64,000 nucleotides of DNA from Nymphaea colorata (lineage: Eukaryota; Streptophyta; Magnoliopsida; Nymphaeales; Nymphaeaceae). Positions 11,901 through 25,494 of the stretch are shown piece by piece; the first letter of the stretch is position 1, and every line of letters begins with the position of its first letter. The position numbers and the translations under genes were made by a program. The stretch lies in assembly GCF_008831285.2 (NCBI RefSeq), contig NC_045145.1, positions 18,864,040 to 18,928,039 of the forward strand, read 5' to 3'. The notes below the pieces were generated by a model. It was given only the letters and a program-made list of their open reading frames with translations. It was not told where the DNA came from and searched no databases.

Positions 11901-14209
11901 TTTGTCATTCCTGGTTCTTGCAGAAAGGCCTTTACTATTTTCCTGTAGATATTGCTCATCGTCTGGAGTACATTCGCATAATGCTGCAACAATTGCAATG
12001 CAATGTTTTCATGCTATCATATAGAGGGTATGGATTTTCTCCACACTGAATGGTTAACTAGGAATTTTTGCCTTTTAGCATTCATTCCATGATATTTTGT
12101 TAATGACCTTATTACTCATGCATATCAGATATGGAGCAAGCGAAGGCTATCCTTCCCAACATGGTATTATTAAAGATGCCCAGGTTTTGTTTTCCCATCC
12201 AAATGTTTGCAAACCACGTACTTTACCTTTTTTAGTCTGGAGTAATGGCAAATTTGCTAAGATATGTTTGACTCATAAATATTTTCCATCAGGCAGCATT
12301 GGATCATCTAACTCAACGTACTGACATTGACACTTCTAAGATCATTGTGTTTGGAAGATCTCTTGGAGGTGCTGTTGGTGCAGCTCTGGCAAAAAACAAC
12401 CCTGATAAGGTGCTCACTCTTTATCCTGTTTTTGTTGTTGTTCTTTTGTTTCTTTCTTTATTTGTTGGCTGCTTTCCCGTGTTAGTGCAACTTCTGATCA
12501 TATGAAAAGGAAAAACATTTTTTTTTTGTTTTTTGTATAAATTATTGTCTATAAAGCAGTTCAAATACCTATTTTCATGTTTGTTTCCTGGGACAAAAGC
12601 ACTTGCGGAGCCAAGCATCAGGATTCCAGGACAGAGGCTACGTGCAAAAGAATTCTGCATTTCTGTAAAATATTCTGGGGCAGAAGCTGTTGCATTTATG
12701 AGCGTGACTCATTTTGGTCTTTGATTGTTTTGAGTTACTTTATGTGTCATAAGAAATATCTTTTACTTTCCATTTAGATGCATTATTCTAGTCTGGAATT
12801 TTTTTTGGACCATTCATTTATTTATGTTTATTATGTTTTTTAGTGTAACTGGAGTGGACTACATGCTGTTGGGTCATATCCATGTTTTCTGTCTTTGATT
12901 TGCAATTGCTGCCAATGGCCAGTCTAATTGCTGCATATTTGGATTTCACTTTCAGAAAAACCGTGGATAGCATGACAAAGATTATTAAGCATCTGCAGCC
13001 CATTATGTTGATTGCTTCTTCTGAGTCCACATACCAAGTTGTTGAACCTCAAAAAGTGTTTACTTTTTGCCAGTAAACAGTTTGATTTCAGTGGAGAGAG
13101 ACAAACGAAATGGTACTGAAGAAGAATTGACAAGAAAATGAAAAACAGTTGTCCCTGATGGGAGACGTTATGCTGCTGAACTCATGTCTTGTTGGTGCTG
13201 ATAAATTTGATAATCTTACATGTCATGGCATGAGTTCTTATTCACAAAGGGTTATAATGAATAGTTATCTGGCAAACCTTTTTCTTGACTCATATGAATT
13301 GTGATGATTGTCATAATTTTTTTTTTTCTTGTGTCTAATGTTGTTAATGCTTGACACTAGAGTATCTCTCGTGGAATGGGGTGGTTAAACATAGCATCGC
13401 TACTGAAAATTGGAGAACAACATTCACGTAGCAAAAGCAGCAAACTTTAACTAGGCCAACTCTCATATATTCCTATTTACAGGTTTCGGCATTGATATTG
13501 GAGAACACTTTCACTTCTGTCCTGGATATGGCAGGCGTTCTTCTACCTTTCTTGAGGTGGTTCATTGGAAGTACTGCATTCAAGGGGCCAAAGATTCTCA
13601 ATTTTCTTGTTCGCTCTCCCTGGAATACGGTTGAAATCATTGATAAGGTGCAATTTCATTGTACTTTTTTTTCTATGTCGACGCCTCCATCTTTTGTTGA
13701 GCAAAACTTGAACTAGTATCACACTACTGAGATTTAGCTGTGGTGCATCTCTGCTGGATACCAAAAGCTAGAATGAATCGAAGAGCGTTTTTCTTTATTT
13801 CAATCAAAATTTAAGCATTTGAGGCATTTTCCTATTCCTCTTTCCTTTATAATCATGTATTTTGTAGAAACAGGGAACTCAATGGCTTCTGCAGAGCTTT
13901 CAGTCCCAGGGCTTTACATTGACTTGTTTGGTTTTATTTGTTCAGATCAAACAACCAATCCTCTTCCTATCCGGCTTGCAAGATGAGATGGTGCCTCCAG
14001 CTCACATGCGGATGCTTTATGAGAAAGCGTCTTCAAGTAATTCACGTACTTTATTTGTAGACTTCCCCGATGGGATGCACATGGACACTTGGTTGTCAGG
14101 TGCAGAGCGTTATTGGAGATCAATTCAGTTATTTTTTATGCGATATCTTCCACAGGCGGAGGCGCAGATGGTGCGCCCTGTAGGTGATTCCATACATGAA
14201 GGTACATAA
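8973..14209 (+). CDS. WAV2: Alpha/beta hydrolase, WAV2/ABHD13 (Bem46) type
   Basis: A membrane-anchored serine hydrolase. In Arabidopsis, WAV2 restrains root bending in response to touch and gravity; its substrate is unknown. Exons are 8973-9210, 11809-11844, 11949-12027, 12129-12183, 12293-12409, 13483-13647 and 13946-14209, joining in frame to 317 residues, close to the roughly 310 usual for the family. The N-terminus has one hydrophobic segment (about residues 7-27, LLYGVGGIVVAGMSLLVALQ). The nucleophile motif FGRSLGG gives Ser159. Asp243 (GLQDEMVPP) and His275 (GMHMDTW) complete the triad. FFQENAGN and YRGYGASEGYPSQ are family signatures. The start MVNYVNALLYG matches the family; an in-frame upstream ATG at 8832 would add 47 charged residues and is less likely. 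Intron 1 is 2.6 kb, while most others are near 100 bases. The gene converges with PUR2. Confidence 0.95.
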
Positions 14210-14513
14210 AGTATATGCTCGCTATTTCAGCAAAACACTCTTGGTTCTTAAAGAACCGAAGATACTAGAAAGAAGGAAAGAAAAACTATAAGGCGGTCTA
14301 TTTATTTTAAGATTTTAGTGTCTTCAATGGAAGGTTACTGTGAACAGCATAATATCTTACCCGCCGATCTCCTGTCTGACTGGTCTCTCAGGGGCATGTC
14401 TTTTTAGGCTTTTTGTGACAGCCTCTTAAATGGGCCAAAAGCTTTGGTCCCATTATGTCTTTTACTGAGAATTTGATCTTAATAGTCTTAATCTTTCCAT
14501 GCGACAGTTGTAG

Positions 14514-14567
<54 letters not shown>

Positions 14568-15814
14568 GGTTCTGGTGGAGCTCTAGGTACCAACTCATGA
14601 TGAAATTAAGCTATTTCTGTATTCATTTAAAAAAACTACTTTTCTTTTCTTTCTCATTGGAGATAGTTCTACATTTCTCAATAAATCTTTTATCCTTACA
14701 ACTCATGCTCCCTTTTTTATCCTCGTGGAAAAGTGCTCCCAAATGATGCTCATCACTTCAAGGCTTAGGCATTTAAGATCCTTCTAACTTAGACTAGGTA
14801 AATTGCTAGAGGAAGTGGTAAGAGGGATTCTGTACCTAATTAACTATTTTCCTTACAAATGCTAAAGCTCGGTATTTAGTGTTTGACTTATTATAGCGGG
14901 TAGATCCATCAATTGAACTTTTGCTTTCTTTGTGTGACAAATTTCAGACATTCAAGAAAAGTTATGAATGGTTCAAGACAGCTAACGGAAGTGTGAATCA
15001 TGAAGATCTAGCGCACCAAAACCTGCTACAATGCTTTAACGATTGCAGAACCCATAAGATCTCTCTGGAGAAAATTCCTTTTTCCCTTGGGCTCCTCCTT
15101 TTATGTGAAGTCCAGGTTTGTAATGCAGATGCTGAACAGAGATGTTCCCCGCCAGTGTTCTCTTCACATCTCTGTAAAATGTTATTAATTGTGTTCCGGA
15201 ATGTTGATGACAAAATCACGATTTGGAAACTGCCATTATTTGATTGTGCTGTATTGTTCACGACAAGATGCCGTTCCATCATATTGTTTACTTCCTATTT
15301 GTTTCTCCATTCAAGCACGCAAATACCCAAGGGCCCAAATCCAGAGCCACGGTCCAATCTTCAATATCAAACCGTCTGAAAGCCTTGAATTCCTACCTTT
15401 TGCTTTCTATGTCGAGTATCCAGTGTTGGCCATATAAATACTGATGAAGGTGGCATTTCATTCCTTTCAACAGACCCAGATGTTGGATCAAAGCGGTTCA
15501 GACTCGGAGATAATCAATTACAGGATGCTGGCTAATGGCACTGCTAATCATGCCGCAACTTAAGATCTAAAAAAAACATGCCGACTTTTGAGTTTCAAAC
15601 TTCTGAACACGTGAAAATTTTAACACGGGATGAACAGCATTGATGAAGCTAAAGATATTGCTTCTCATTCAAAACCACTTATTGACGTTCTCACTAGGGA
15701 AAGGGCCGGTCTCCACGAGACTTGAAGCACTTTTTTTTCTTGCACGGAGACAGCAGGAGGCCAGGTACAAGGCGACAGACTTCATAACCACAATGTTGTA
15801 TCAGGTCAATTATT
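14210..15814. other. Spacer between the convergent WAV2 and PUR2 3' ends
   Basis: Contains the 3' untranslated regions of both flanking genes and a long TC microsatellite. A 152-residue open frame at 14921-15379 on the plus strand, just after an AG, matches nothing I know and has no start context or splice partner. I treat it as non-coding or downstream transcribed sequence. Confidence 0.5.
14521..14564. repeat. (TC)22 microsatellite
   Basis: 44 bases of uninterrupted TC, about 310 bases downstream of the WAV2 stop codon. It is the longest pure dinucleotide tract of the window and is likely length-variable between individuals. Confidence 0.95.
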
Positions 15815-18800
15815 TTATACTGAGAGAGGCGAATCCTCTTTCAGCGCCCGCCAGCCAATGTCTTTCCGGAAGAAGCCCTCCGGCCAGTCTACTTCATTCA
15901 CGGCTAAATATGCTTTATCACGTGCCTCGGATATGTTCTTCCCCGTGGCTGTCACTCCAAGGACACGCCCGCCGGTTGCTATAAAATTCCCGGCAGCATC
16001 CACTGAAGTTCCTGCATGAAAAATCTTTACATGTGGAGCCACAAGCTCGGCCTCGTCCAGGTTCCTGATGATGGTACCTTTCTTGTAATCTCCAGGGTAC
16101 CCTTTGCTTGCCATGACTACCACCATGGCTGGCTCTGAAGACCAACTCAACGACACATCGGACAACCGGCCTTTGCACGCTGCAACTAAAGCTTGAGCAA
16201 GATCTGATTCAAGTCGCATCATCAAAACCTGCGCACGGCGCCTCAGGGTCATTGGAGCTATCATAAAGCAAGCAAACAAAAGCATGCGATGACGTTCAAA
16301 GGCTTATCGTTTCGCTGTAAAAGTTTTACAAAGAAAACTGAAAAGAAACATATTTTGAACATTTACAAAATATGCAACTCCTTTACACGTAAAAAATTCA
16401 TGGCATTAAAATAGATACATTTTTTTGGACATCAGCATTTTACATCTTTTGTGCATGATATCATACTTCTCTGGGAAATTGTGTGGAAGTATCCCCGACC
16501 CGGGTCTCAGAAAAAAAACAAAGAAAAGAACAAACAAAAACCCGTGGCCAGTTCGTGAAATGGTGAAATGGAGCCACACTATCATGGTGAGAGATGCGTT
16601 AAGATTAACACTCATGCGTCTAAGAGAAAGCAAATGCAGTTGCAATCTAAACACGACATTAGAATCCACAACAGGTTGTATTTCGTTTTAGAAGCATAAG
16701 ATTCTTTGATGATAAGAGACTCATGCAGTTTAACTTAAACAGGTTTACCATTAACATGAGGTTTAGCTTCTAAGTTCTAAGAAGCTCAACTGCTCAAAAT
16801 ATAAGTATCATTCAAATCAAGGTGTAATGCATTCGTTTTCAATATTTGTTCAATGTGAAATTGAATCCCTTATAGATGTTTAACTAAGTGAAGATATATT
16901 CGTGATTGATATACATTCGTCATTTGCTTTACACAAATCGAAGATAGTAGCTTCTACTTTTCTCCCGTTTGTCTTGGACTGGTAGTTCAGATGTATATAT
17001 CATACTTAAATACAGTAAGCATCTTCTTAACCCTCCCCTAAGTACAGTATCTTGTATATGAAATGTATCTTGAAATTGTCAGAACAGTTAGCTTTCTAAA
17101 GCGACATAGGAGTACAGGAAAGAGTTTTTTTTTTTTTTTGCTGCAACAAGTGGATGACCATCAAAACAAGATTAGTTCAGTCCTTATGAAATGAAACCAA
17201 TAGTGACATACATGATACTTCCACATTTTTAGTTTAAGTTAACAGAAATCACAGATTTGTGATCCACGATCACCAGTCAAGATATCATGCAGGATGGTGT
17301 AGGGGAAGTTTTCATGAAAGACAACAAGCCAGTACACAAAATGGTACACATTTCAACAAGGTAAACTATTAACAAAAATAAATAGAAGAGAACAAATTCC
17401 AAGAAACAAGTAAAAACTCCCCAAGTAATAAAGGAAAAAAAAAAAATTAAGCTAATTAACATTTACCTGGCATTCGGGATCTCCAAACCGAACATTATAT
17501 TCAACAAGCTTTGGTAGACCAGACTTCTTATCAATCATCAACCCTGCGTATAAAACACCCACAAATTTGTGGCCTTCTGCAGCCATCCCCTTTACAGTGG
17601 GAACTATAATTGTTTCCATTACAAGTGACTGTAATTCTTTTGTCAACACCGGGGCAGGTGAATAAGCTCCCATTCCACCAGTGTTTGGACCAGTGTCACC
17701 ATCACCCACTCGCTTATGGTCCTGTGCAGATTCAAGAGGTATGGCATTCTCACCATCCACAAGAGCAAAAAATGAAGCTTCTTCTCCTTCCAAGAATTCC
17801 TCAATAATGACTTTGCCCCCAGCAGAACCAAAGATTCCTTTGACAAGCATATTGTCAACAGCTTCATAGGCCTCCTCTAAGGTCATAGCAACAACGACGC
17901 CCTTCCCTGCTGCTAATCCATCAGCCTTCACAACAATAGGTGCCCCTTGCTCCTTGATGTACTTTTTAGCATCCAACGGATCTGTAAAAGTTTTGTACTG
18001 CATATTTTATTACAGTAAGAAAAATTAACCATAGTTGATAAAATTCATGAAACATAATAACGTGCATGGTAAATGAAAAGTAACACCCAGCTTTTGAAAG
18101 TCCCAATGGTGCTTGTAGATCAAGCAACAAGACACCCTCTAAGCACATCAGATGTTCAGCGACAGATAATGCCTGACATGAGAATTAAAACATTATTGAG
18201 ATCTATTTTTGCTATCATAAGATGGCTCCTAGCCAGAAAATTGGGCAGGCTAGCCCAGATTTAGGCATATACAATTGCATATATTCCTTAGCCCCTGCAA
18301 AAGGTCCACCTAAAATGCTTGTACAAAATGAAAAACCAACCTACAATTCCATGCCCATGGTCCGAACAAGTTATAGTCTTAACTCATACACCTAAATCAT
18401 CTAATATGCATGAAGTCCAGCATTAAAGAAATTTGGAAATGCAACAGACAGATCTGATAAATGTACAATATTTAATGTAAATGTAATCTGCAACACAAGC
18501 AAGAACAACAAGGCCAACAACAAATAATAGGATAATCCACGAAAGTCCACATTTTTAACCCAACCGTAATGATCAAGGAATTGTAAAGTAAGTCGGTAGT
18601 AACAATAACAAAAGACCACTACTGGTTGCCCTTTCCATTATCAAATCCATACTTTACGACCACAAAATGGAAAATATTGAAACATACTCATCTAGTTACA
18701 GAGAAATTCTTGACAGGATAGAACACCTTAGCAGTAGGAATCCCGTATTTATCACACAACTTCTTCATGAAGTCTTTTGACCCTTCTAATGCTGCAGCCT

Positions 18801-20161
18801 CTGACGAAGGGCCAAAGGTCGGGATTCCAGCCTTAACAAGATCATTTGCAAGACCAGCAACCAAAGGAGCCTCTGGGCCTATCAAAACCAATCCAACTGA
18901 CCACTTCTGACAGAAAGCTACAACAGCTGAACTGTCTGAAACATCAAGGTCTGGTACACAAGTCGCATTCCCTGAACTGGAAATGCCTGCATTTCCAGGT
19001 GCACAAAAGACTGCATCACAAGATGGTGACCGTTGCAATGCGTAACACAAAGCATGCTCCCTACCCCCGCCTCCAATGACCAATGCAACAACTCGGTCTC
19101 CTGTAATGTAAACACCCAATTCAACCATCTGTCTTTGATTTGCCAAATGAAGGGAAAGGGAAAATTAAAAAGCAGACCCGAATTGACATAAGAAAAAAAA
19201 AGAACAAGATAAGATCTCTGAGATATAACAAGATAATTTCTTTCTTCGTATGCCCACCTCTCCTAGTTTTCTGGAAAAGTGGTTCATGTAGCTTTACTCA
19301 TCTAGGCAATGCTTATGCAATATAAGCTGATGAAAGTCTTACCCATATAGTAATAATCAATATAAGGAACAAATACTTCAAAAAAAAAAAGTCCAAATCT
19401 ATAGTTAGTTCAATCAAGCTACGGCAGCAACCTCCGAATCTGACGTATAGGTATAGGTTGAACTTGAAGTGTTGAATCGTCAAGAGCATCAGAATTAATA
19501 TGTCGTAAGGACGCAATGAGAGGCCCAAAGGAATCAGGAGCCGCCTCGTTAAAGGATCAGACACAACAGTTCAGACATAATTTAATTGGATTGAATCAAA
19601 TCAGTCGGACTCGACAATGCAAAAAAGCGAAACTTATAGCAGAATGTGTGAAGAACACATCCTGCATGTGAAAAAGAAATTACTTCACACAATCTAAAGA
19701 ATGAAAACAGATTACCTAAGGATCCTCGAAACTGTTGAACAACATGCACCGAACAAGGTCGACGATAACAAGCAGAAAAAACTTCAGAACCATATAAACG
19801 AAGTAAGGAAAAGTAACTTGGTCAATCAGAAGAAGAAAGCAAGTTCATCAGAATGGGACGGCCTCGCCGCTTTCCGGCACCCACGAATCCACCACCCAAG
19901 TTTGCACTATGACTCACCAGAGGAACCATTTTCGGCCTTAACTGCGGCCCCCGACATGGACCTCACCACCGGGAAACCCATGGGCAGTCGCCTTGAGAAG
20001 CTTGCTCCGCCGCACTGCAACTTCTTCACCCCACCAAAGCACGACTCTTGACTCTCGCCAAAGAACGCCAAAGAATGCCGGAGCTTCCCACCATCGTACT
20101 TCCGAGGGAGGAGGCTTCCTTGGAAACCCACAACCCTAACGTTGCAGGAGAGGCTAGCCAT
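15815..20161 (-). CDS. PUR2: Phosphoribosylamine-glycine ligase (GAR synthetase), probably plastid-targeted
   Basis: Catalyses the second step of purine synthesis: phosphoribosylamine + glycine + ATP to glycinamide ribonucleotide. Exons in transcript order are 19918-20161, 18727-19100, 17467-17997 and 15815-16228, joining in frame to 520 residues, near the plant norm. Residues 1 to about 80 are Ser/Arg-rich with few acidic residues, consistent with a plastid transit peptide ([20 protein letters not shown]). The GARS N-domain starts [15 protein letters not shown] (G91-L99). [10 protein letters not shown] follows. The ATP-grasp domain has [16 protein letters not shown] (227-242), [34 protein letters not shown] (297-316) and [12 protein letters not shown] (372-383). 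The C-domain has [11 protein letters not shown] and ends [13 protein letters not shown]. All key motifs are intact. Upstream it faces the SDR gene head-to-head across 5.3 kb. Confidence 0.96.
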
Positions 20162-22266
20162 TCGACAACAGCCGCCGAAGGAGAGACAATCTTGAGATTT
20201 GACTAATACTATCTATTTGGGATAATCAACAAGGTATGGAGAGAACCCTGTTCTCGTCAGAAGCTCCAGCAAACCTCCTTACCACGCAAACACGAAGACT
20301 AGAACAGAGGAAAGGACCGAAGTATAAGTAATACAAATAATACGAAGATATTGGTCGATGGGAGGAGCCAGGAAAATCCCCAACTTTCGTTTACTCTGTC
20401 CCAGAGAGAGGCGGGTTGCCTGTAGAAGAAGAAAATGGACGGGGAAACACGGACTGGAGAGAGGTTAACTTATAAAAAGTATAAAGGAAACAATCAAAAT
20501 CCTAAATCCATGGAGCTTGCAAGTTGCAGAAAACGACGACGACGAGGCGCCGGCGCTCCGCCCTCGATCAAAGAGACGACCTTTCCCGCCCTTCCAGTCG
20601 CTGGAAAACGATGGCGCCACTGGTATTCTTGCAAAATAGCGCCCGCAGGAACCTCTCTGTATGTGCGCCTCGCACGAGCTCCTGCAGCGCGCCCTTTCCC
20701 TTTCATTTTTTTTTATTTCCTTCGAGTTTGGGATGGTTTTATAATAAAATCATCTTTCTAGCTTGATCCACTACTCGTAGGTAATTAACATATAAATCTT
20801 CTCTTTATTGTTATTGACGATATGCTCCCTGATGTTTGCACTTTAAAGATGGATTTTCCTTTTCGTATTGTATCCTTTATTTATATTAATAATTTCTATT
20901 ATGATATCTAGCACTTACCTGAAAAACTATTATGCTCTTGTGACATTTCAGCGGAAGAAAGACAGAGAACATGATTATCTTTAGAAACTCACAGTAAAGA
21001 GAAAATTTGTCAGAGGTCAAACTAAATTAAAGAGAAAATCTCCTTTCCTAACATGTTCTACATTAGGGTTTGTAACATTGCCAATCACTGTATGTTTGAT
21101 AGATTACTTGCAAATTCAGCATTCATTTATGGTCACATGAGCTAGGCAGGACTTAGTTGAGCGACTCACCTAAAGTGCCCTATAAATTTGGTAGAGTAGA
21201 TAAAGAATCCGCTCTCTAAAAGAAAGAAATTTTTTTTATATGATGTGTGTTGCCAAGATGTGTTTTGACATGAAAATTTTGCCTCAGAGAATTGAGTAAC
21301 TCAACCCTTTGTTTGGAAAAATATTGTAGTTAGGAGAAACAAAACCTGCAAATAGATCATGACATTAGTACTCATCTTTAAGCAAAATATTATGTTCACA
21401 GTGCAATTCAAAGTAGATATTTTTACATGATCACAACATCAATCGGGTTATATGGAGTTAGTGGTCGTTTGACAATAATAACAGAAATGTTACCATTCCA
21501 TGCAATTTGCTCCAAAATTGGGACGGGGCAGATACATGAAACACCTTTAAAAGTATTCAATGAATCTGCTTCATTTTTTAGGGTACTTGAATTCAGCTTT
21601 TTAATTGGGTCTAGTAATTAGTTCACAACTTGGTTCAATTTGATTTAGTTTTGAGTGTTCCTTGGATTTTGAAGCTGTAAATGAATCGATTGAGGCGATT
21701 TAGTGGGTTTGTCTATATGTGAGCCCTGGGTTCGGGTCCAAATCTCTGATCAGCTCATGTACTCTACTTGGACATTACGCTTGCACTCCAGTCGGGTCAA
21801 ATCAGCCCACAACAAATTTTCCAGAGATCCAACAGCAACAATGCTCTTCGTGAGGAGAACAAAGAGAGAGAGAAGGAAAAAAAAAAAAAAAAAAAAAAAT
21901 TGATGCCGATTTGAATTCTTATGGTTAGTTATATTTTGGATCCATATTTTGAGTGTCATTATCCATTTAACTTTTGGATATGACTTATATTTAGATCCAT
22001 ATTTTGAGTTGGATTCAGAACTAGATTAACCTGTTCACCTTATTTGTATCGGATCAAAAAACGCTGCGATATTTATTGAGTTATGGAATTCAATTATTCT
22101 AGTATATTGATCTTAGTATTCGTTTATGAGGTTTTCCTGAATGTGGCAAGGAGTCAGCTTACATTAACAAATGATCTATAGCGCATGTAAAATCAGAGGT
22201 CCTAAATTTGATAAGTTGAATAACAGTTTTATGCATATGCATTGGGTACCCAAGACCCAAAGAATC

Positions 22267-22397
22267 AAATTGTTTCATGAAACTTTGTGAATCATTCAGA
22301 GTAGAGATGTGGAGTTCTTGGAATAACTAAATTGTTTCATGAAACTTTGTGAATCATTCAGAGTAGAGATGTGGAGTTCTTGGAATAACTAAATTGT
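22267..22397. repeat. Perfect 62-bp tandem duplication
   Basis: Copy 1 is 22267-22328 and copy 2 is 22329-22390, with a 7-base start of a third copy. The unit begins AAATTGTTTCATGAAACTTT. I see no mismatch between copies, so the event is recent. It is not in a gene. Confidence 0.95.
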
Positions 22398-23151
22398 GGA
22401 TATAGTGACTCTCTTGAAGATCAATTTGCACTACTCGGATAATTTTTTATGAACAGCTTGGCAAAGAACTGGCTATGGATCGATTAGGCAAATGACCAAC
22501 TGAGTCCGAATTATCTACTTCTCAGACCATGACAGGTCATAAAAGTCTAGAGCTCCTTAATTATGTTTGAATGACTATTATTTGTTCATCAATAGACCTT
22601 AACGTCTTGGTTGATTCTGACATGTTAGGAAGCAATTAATTCGCATGTTATGACCTAGATTGGACATATAAACCACCTTTAAAATGGAGAGTTAGAAGAA
22701 AATTGGAAAGGTATATTAGACAGGTCGGAAAACGCCATATATGGTTTAAAACAGTCTCCAAAACATTGATGCTTTGCTTTTTATGAAGACATAAATGAAT
22801 TAGACTACTCTTCGGCAGTTCTTTTAAGTTGACATCCAGGCGGACATGAGTAGCAAGCAATAAAAAGTATTTTTGTCTATTGATATAATTGCCAGCATTT
22901 TGATAAAAGGAATTCTGATGACAAATACACATTCAAAGTACCTGTGAATACGTTACGATGGATAAACCTGAGTATGGAAAACCTCATTAACTTTCCATAA
23001 CAATAGAGTTATGAAGAAAAACATAACCACATAACCATCTTTGAGAGAAACTCATAATAGTTGGAGCTGGATGGCAATCTCATGGCCAAATGAGAGTGTT
23101 GGTTTATGGCCATAAGTCATGCCTTTTTTAAAATGGTTACCATAGCGTTGG

Positions 23152-23175
23152 TATATATATATATATATATATATA
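23152..23175. repeat. (TA)12 microsatellite
   Basis: Uninterrupted alternating TA tract in the spacer between the PUR2 and SDR genes. No sign of function. Confidence 0.9.
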
Positions 23176-23367
23176 AATAAAAGGATAACTCTGGTTATCT
23201 AAAGTCACCCAGTCATTTAACTAATGTTATTGATCTAAGACGAATAGTTGAGAGAAAAACAAAGATAAATATTAAATGATAATTCTCTTTATTTTTCTTT
23301 TAACTGTCCATTATGTTGATTAAATGGTGCATATTAAATAGCTGGAAAAAAGCTAGAGTCCCCATTG

Positions 23368-23368
<1 letters not shown>

Positions 23369-23421
<53 letters not shown>

Positions 23422-23436
23422 GTGTGTGTGTGTGTT
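23369..23436. repeat. Compound (CT)n(AT)n(GT)n microsatellite
   Basis: A CT run, then an AT run, then a GT run directly abutting over about 68 bases. Such compound tracts usually arise by step mutations at repeat boundaries. Confidence 0.9.
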
Positions 23437-25383
23437 GGTAGACCAAATTCTTTAGATCACAAAGGGATTACAGAACTTCGCTAACTCCAATGTGCCACGG
23501 CAACACCACTCGAAGAAAACACATGCTCTTACCGAGTTCTTTCAGTCCCAATTTGATTTGCAACAGATGAAAAGCGACAACCTACATGAATCCAAATTCA
23601 GTTATGCGTCTAGTCACAGTATCAACCTTTTCGCCAATGCAGATCAAATCACGACTCTACTTAAAAGGATGGCACACCACTACATCTGCTCATTAATTTA
23701 TGTTGTATGTCAATTTATCTTTATCAGGACACTGACAAATTGGAGACGACCAAATCTCTGGGTTATAATATTACTTGTGGGCCTTTTTACTTGAAATGAT
23801 TGATGCTAAAAAGGTGTATATGATAAGAGTATTTAGTAAGCTCATGGGCAGGCTTGCGGGAGATGTAGTCATTTGAATTACATAGTCTCCATTTCCGTGC
23901 ACAAGTTAAAATAATTGGTATGGGCATTACATTCAAGAACTGAAATCTTTCAAATATCCTATCTTGTCTTCATTGCTGTCAAATATTGAGAAGGATCCTT
24001 TTGGGTATGGAAATAACTTGCAGATCTTGTTGACTCTACTCCTTCTGCTTCAGGGCAATCTTCCTTTACTTATTTTTCAACATTATCCGGCCATAAAAGT
24101 AGCATTTCTTAAAGATGCATGCCTAGAAAAAGAAGACAAACCATTTAGTTTGGGATGTTTAATTATTTGAGAGCATGGTAGCTTCTAAACGTGTATGCTG
24201 TCACAAACTTTTACATATTAAATGAATGATACTTAATGCCCATACCATTTTTTTAAAAAAATGTTCTAACTAAAGAAAAGTTATGGACAATATAACATTT
24301 CAATATGGGCTAGAATCTTTCAGGCGTCATGCATATCTTCATTTAAACCCAAAAAGGGTAACTGATATTCAAGTAATTTTTATAAGATATTGAAACCTTT
24401 TAAATGTGTAGTAATTTGTTTCTCAAACTAAAGAGCGAGACTGCTTGGCGCGAGAGGCATGCATAAGAGTTAGGTTTTCGCTAATCTAAGTCTATCCAAA
24501 GCCAGACTCAGAGGTTCGGATCACTTTTGATCCAAAGTGGTCGGTTTAGAAGAGCTAAGAGAACCTCGGTTGCATTACTCCGGCAATCTTTCTAGGAGTG
24601 TCTTCGAAGCCGTTGGAAAAGAAACATAGTAAAAAACAATAATTTTTTTAAGTATACTTTAAGAGCAGAAAATTTTTTGAAGGACAAATTTCCAACATGT
24701 TTGTTTGTCTTACTTGTTTCTAGATTAAAAAATTAATACAATTTATGCTACCATGGGGAGAAAAAAATTCACTCGTTTACCAAAATACAAAGTGAGCATT
24801 TACTCGGGTGTATCTAGTTTAATTGCTTTCCAAAACTTCAACTTGACTGTCCTATGTTACAGAATATATTTATGTGCGCAATGAAACACTACATGAAAAG
24901 AGGAAGTTAGTCCCACTTCAGTAGCCAAATTTTGTCCGAATGTTCGCAAATGGTTTATTCATGTAAGGTGCGTAAGACTTAGATAACGAAGTTTACAAAT
25001 GATGTAACTAAACGAAGAAGAAAGTGCAACAGATGGAAAATGCAGAACGGCGGCGAAGTAGAATTTTCTGCGGAATCTGCAACAGACAGAAGTAAATGAG
25101 ATGATGCGTGAATCAGAATAATCATAATCGGCAGCCACGAGGGACAACCTCAGTAGCGAAGGAGGGCCCCGATAGCAACAATCGAGGCTACCATATACAG
25201 ACAGTTGTGAAGGGGGCCGCCATTTTTCCGCGTGAGTTTGTTGCCACACATTGTTGGCCTGCCCTTTTCCCTCCAACCAAACAGGGCGTTAACGTCCGAG
25301 GCGGTTGATTGCTTCTACTGATTTACTACGCAAACTCGAGAAGCCCTGCATATTTGTGGAGCCACCGAGCCCCTCCCCATCTC

Positions 25384-25390
25384 TATAAAT
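25384..25390 (+). promoter_or_regulatory. Candidate TATA box of the SDR gene
   Basis: TATAAAT about 105 bases upstream of the ATG at 25495, in otherwise GC-richer sequence. The spacing suits a short 5' leader of roughly 75-80 bases. No transcript start is available to confirm it. Confidence 0.5.
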
Positions 25391-25494
25391 CTCGAGCCCA
25401 ACGATGGGGGATGGGAGAAAGACGAAAGGGAACGAATAAGAGAGTGAAATATCAGACGACGTAATCGTCCTGTTCGAAGAGGAAGGAGAAGACA

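Larger units (their letters stand above)
20162..25494. other. 5.3 kb spacer between the divergent PUR2 and SDR promoters
   Basis: No gene recognised on either strand. The left few hundred bases are the PUR2 leader and promoter. The middle is AT-rich and holds a 23-base A tract (21877-21899), a perfect 62-bp tandem duplication and AT, CT and GT microsatellites. The longest open frames (for example 23492-23794, 24959-25276) resemble no family and overlap other frames. The last about 120 bases hold the SDR TATA box and leader. Confidence 0.5.

Noticed and set aside
14921-15379. 152-residue plus-strand open frame downstream of WAV2
   Set aside because: No recognised domain, overlapping minus-strand frames of similar length, and WAV2 already ends with a complete family C-terminus.
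21710-21745. GGGTTCGGGTCC resembles the B box of a tRNA or tRNA-derived SINE
   Set aside because: No matching A box at the right distance, no cloverleaf, and no SINE body or target-site duplication could be found.
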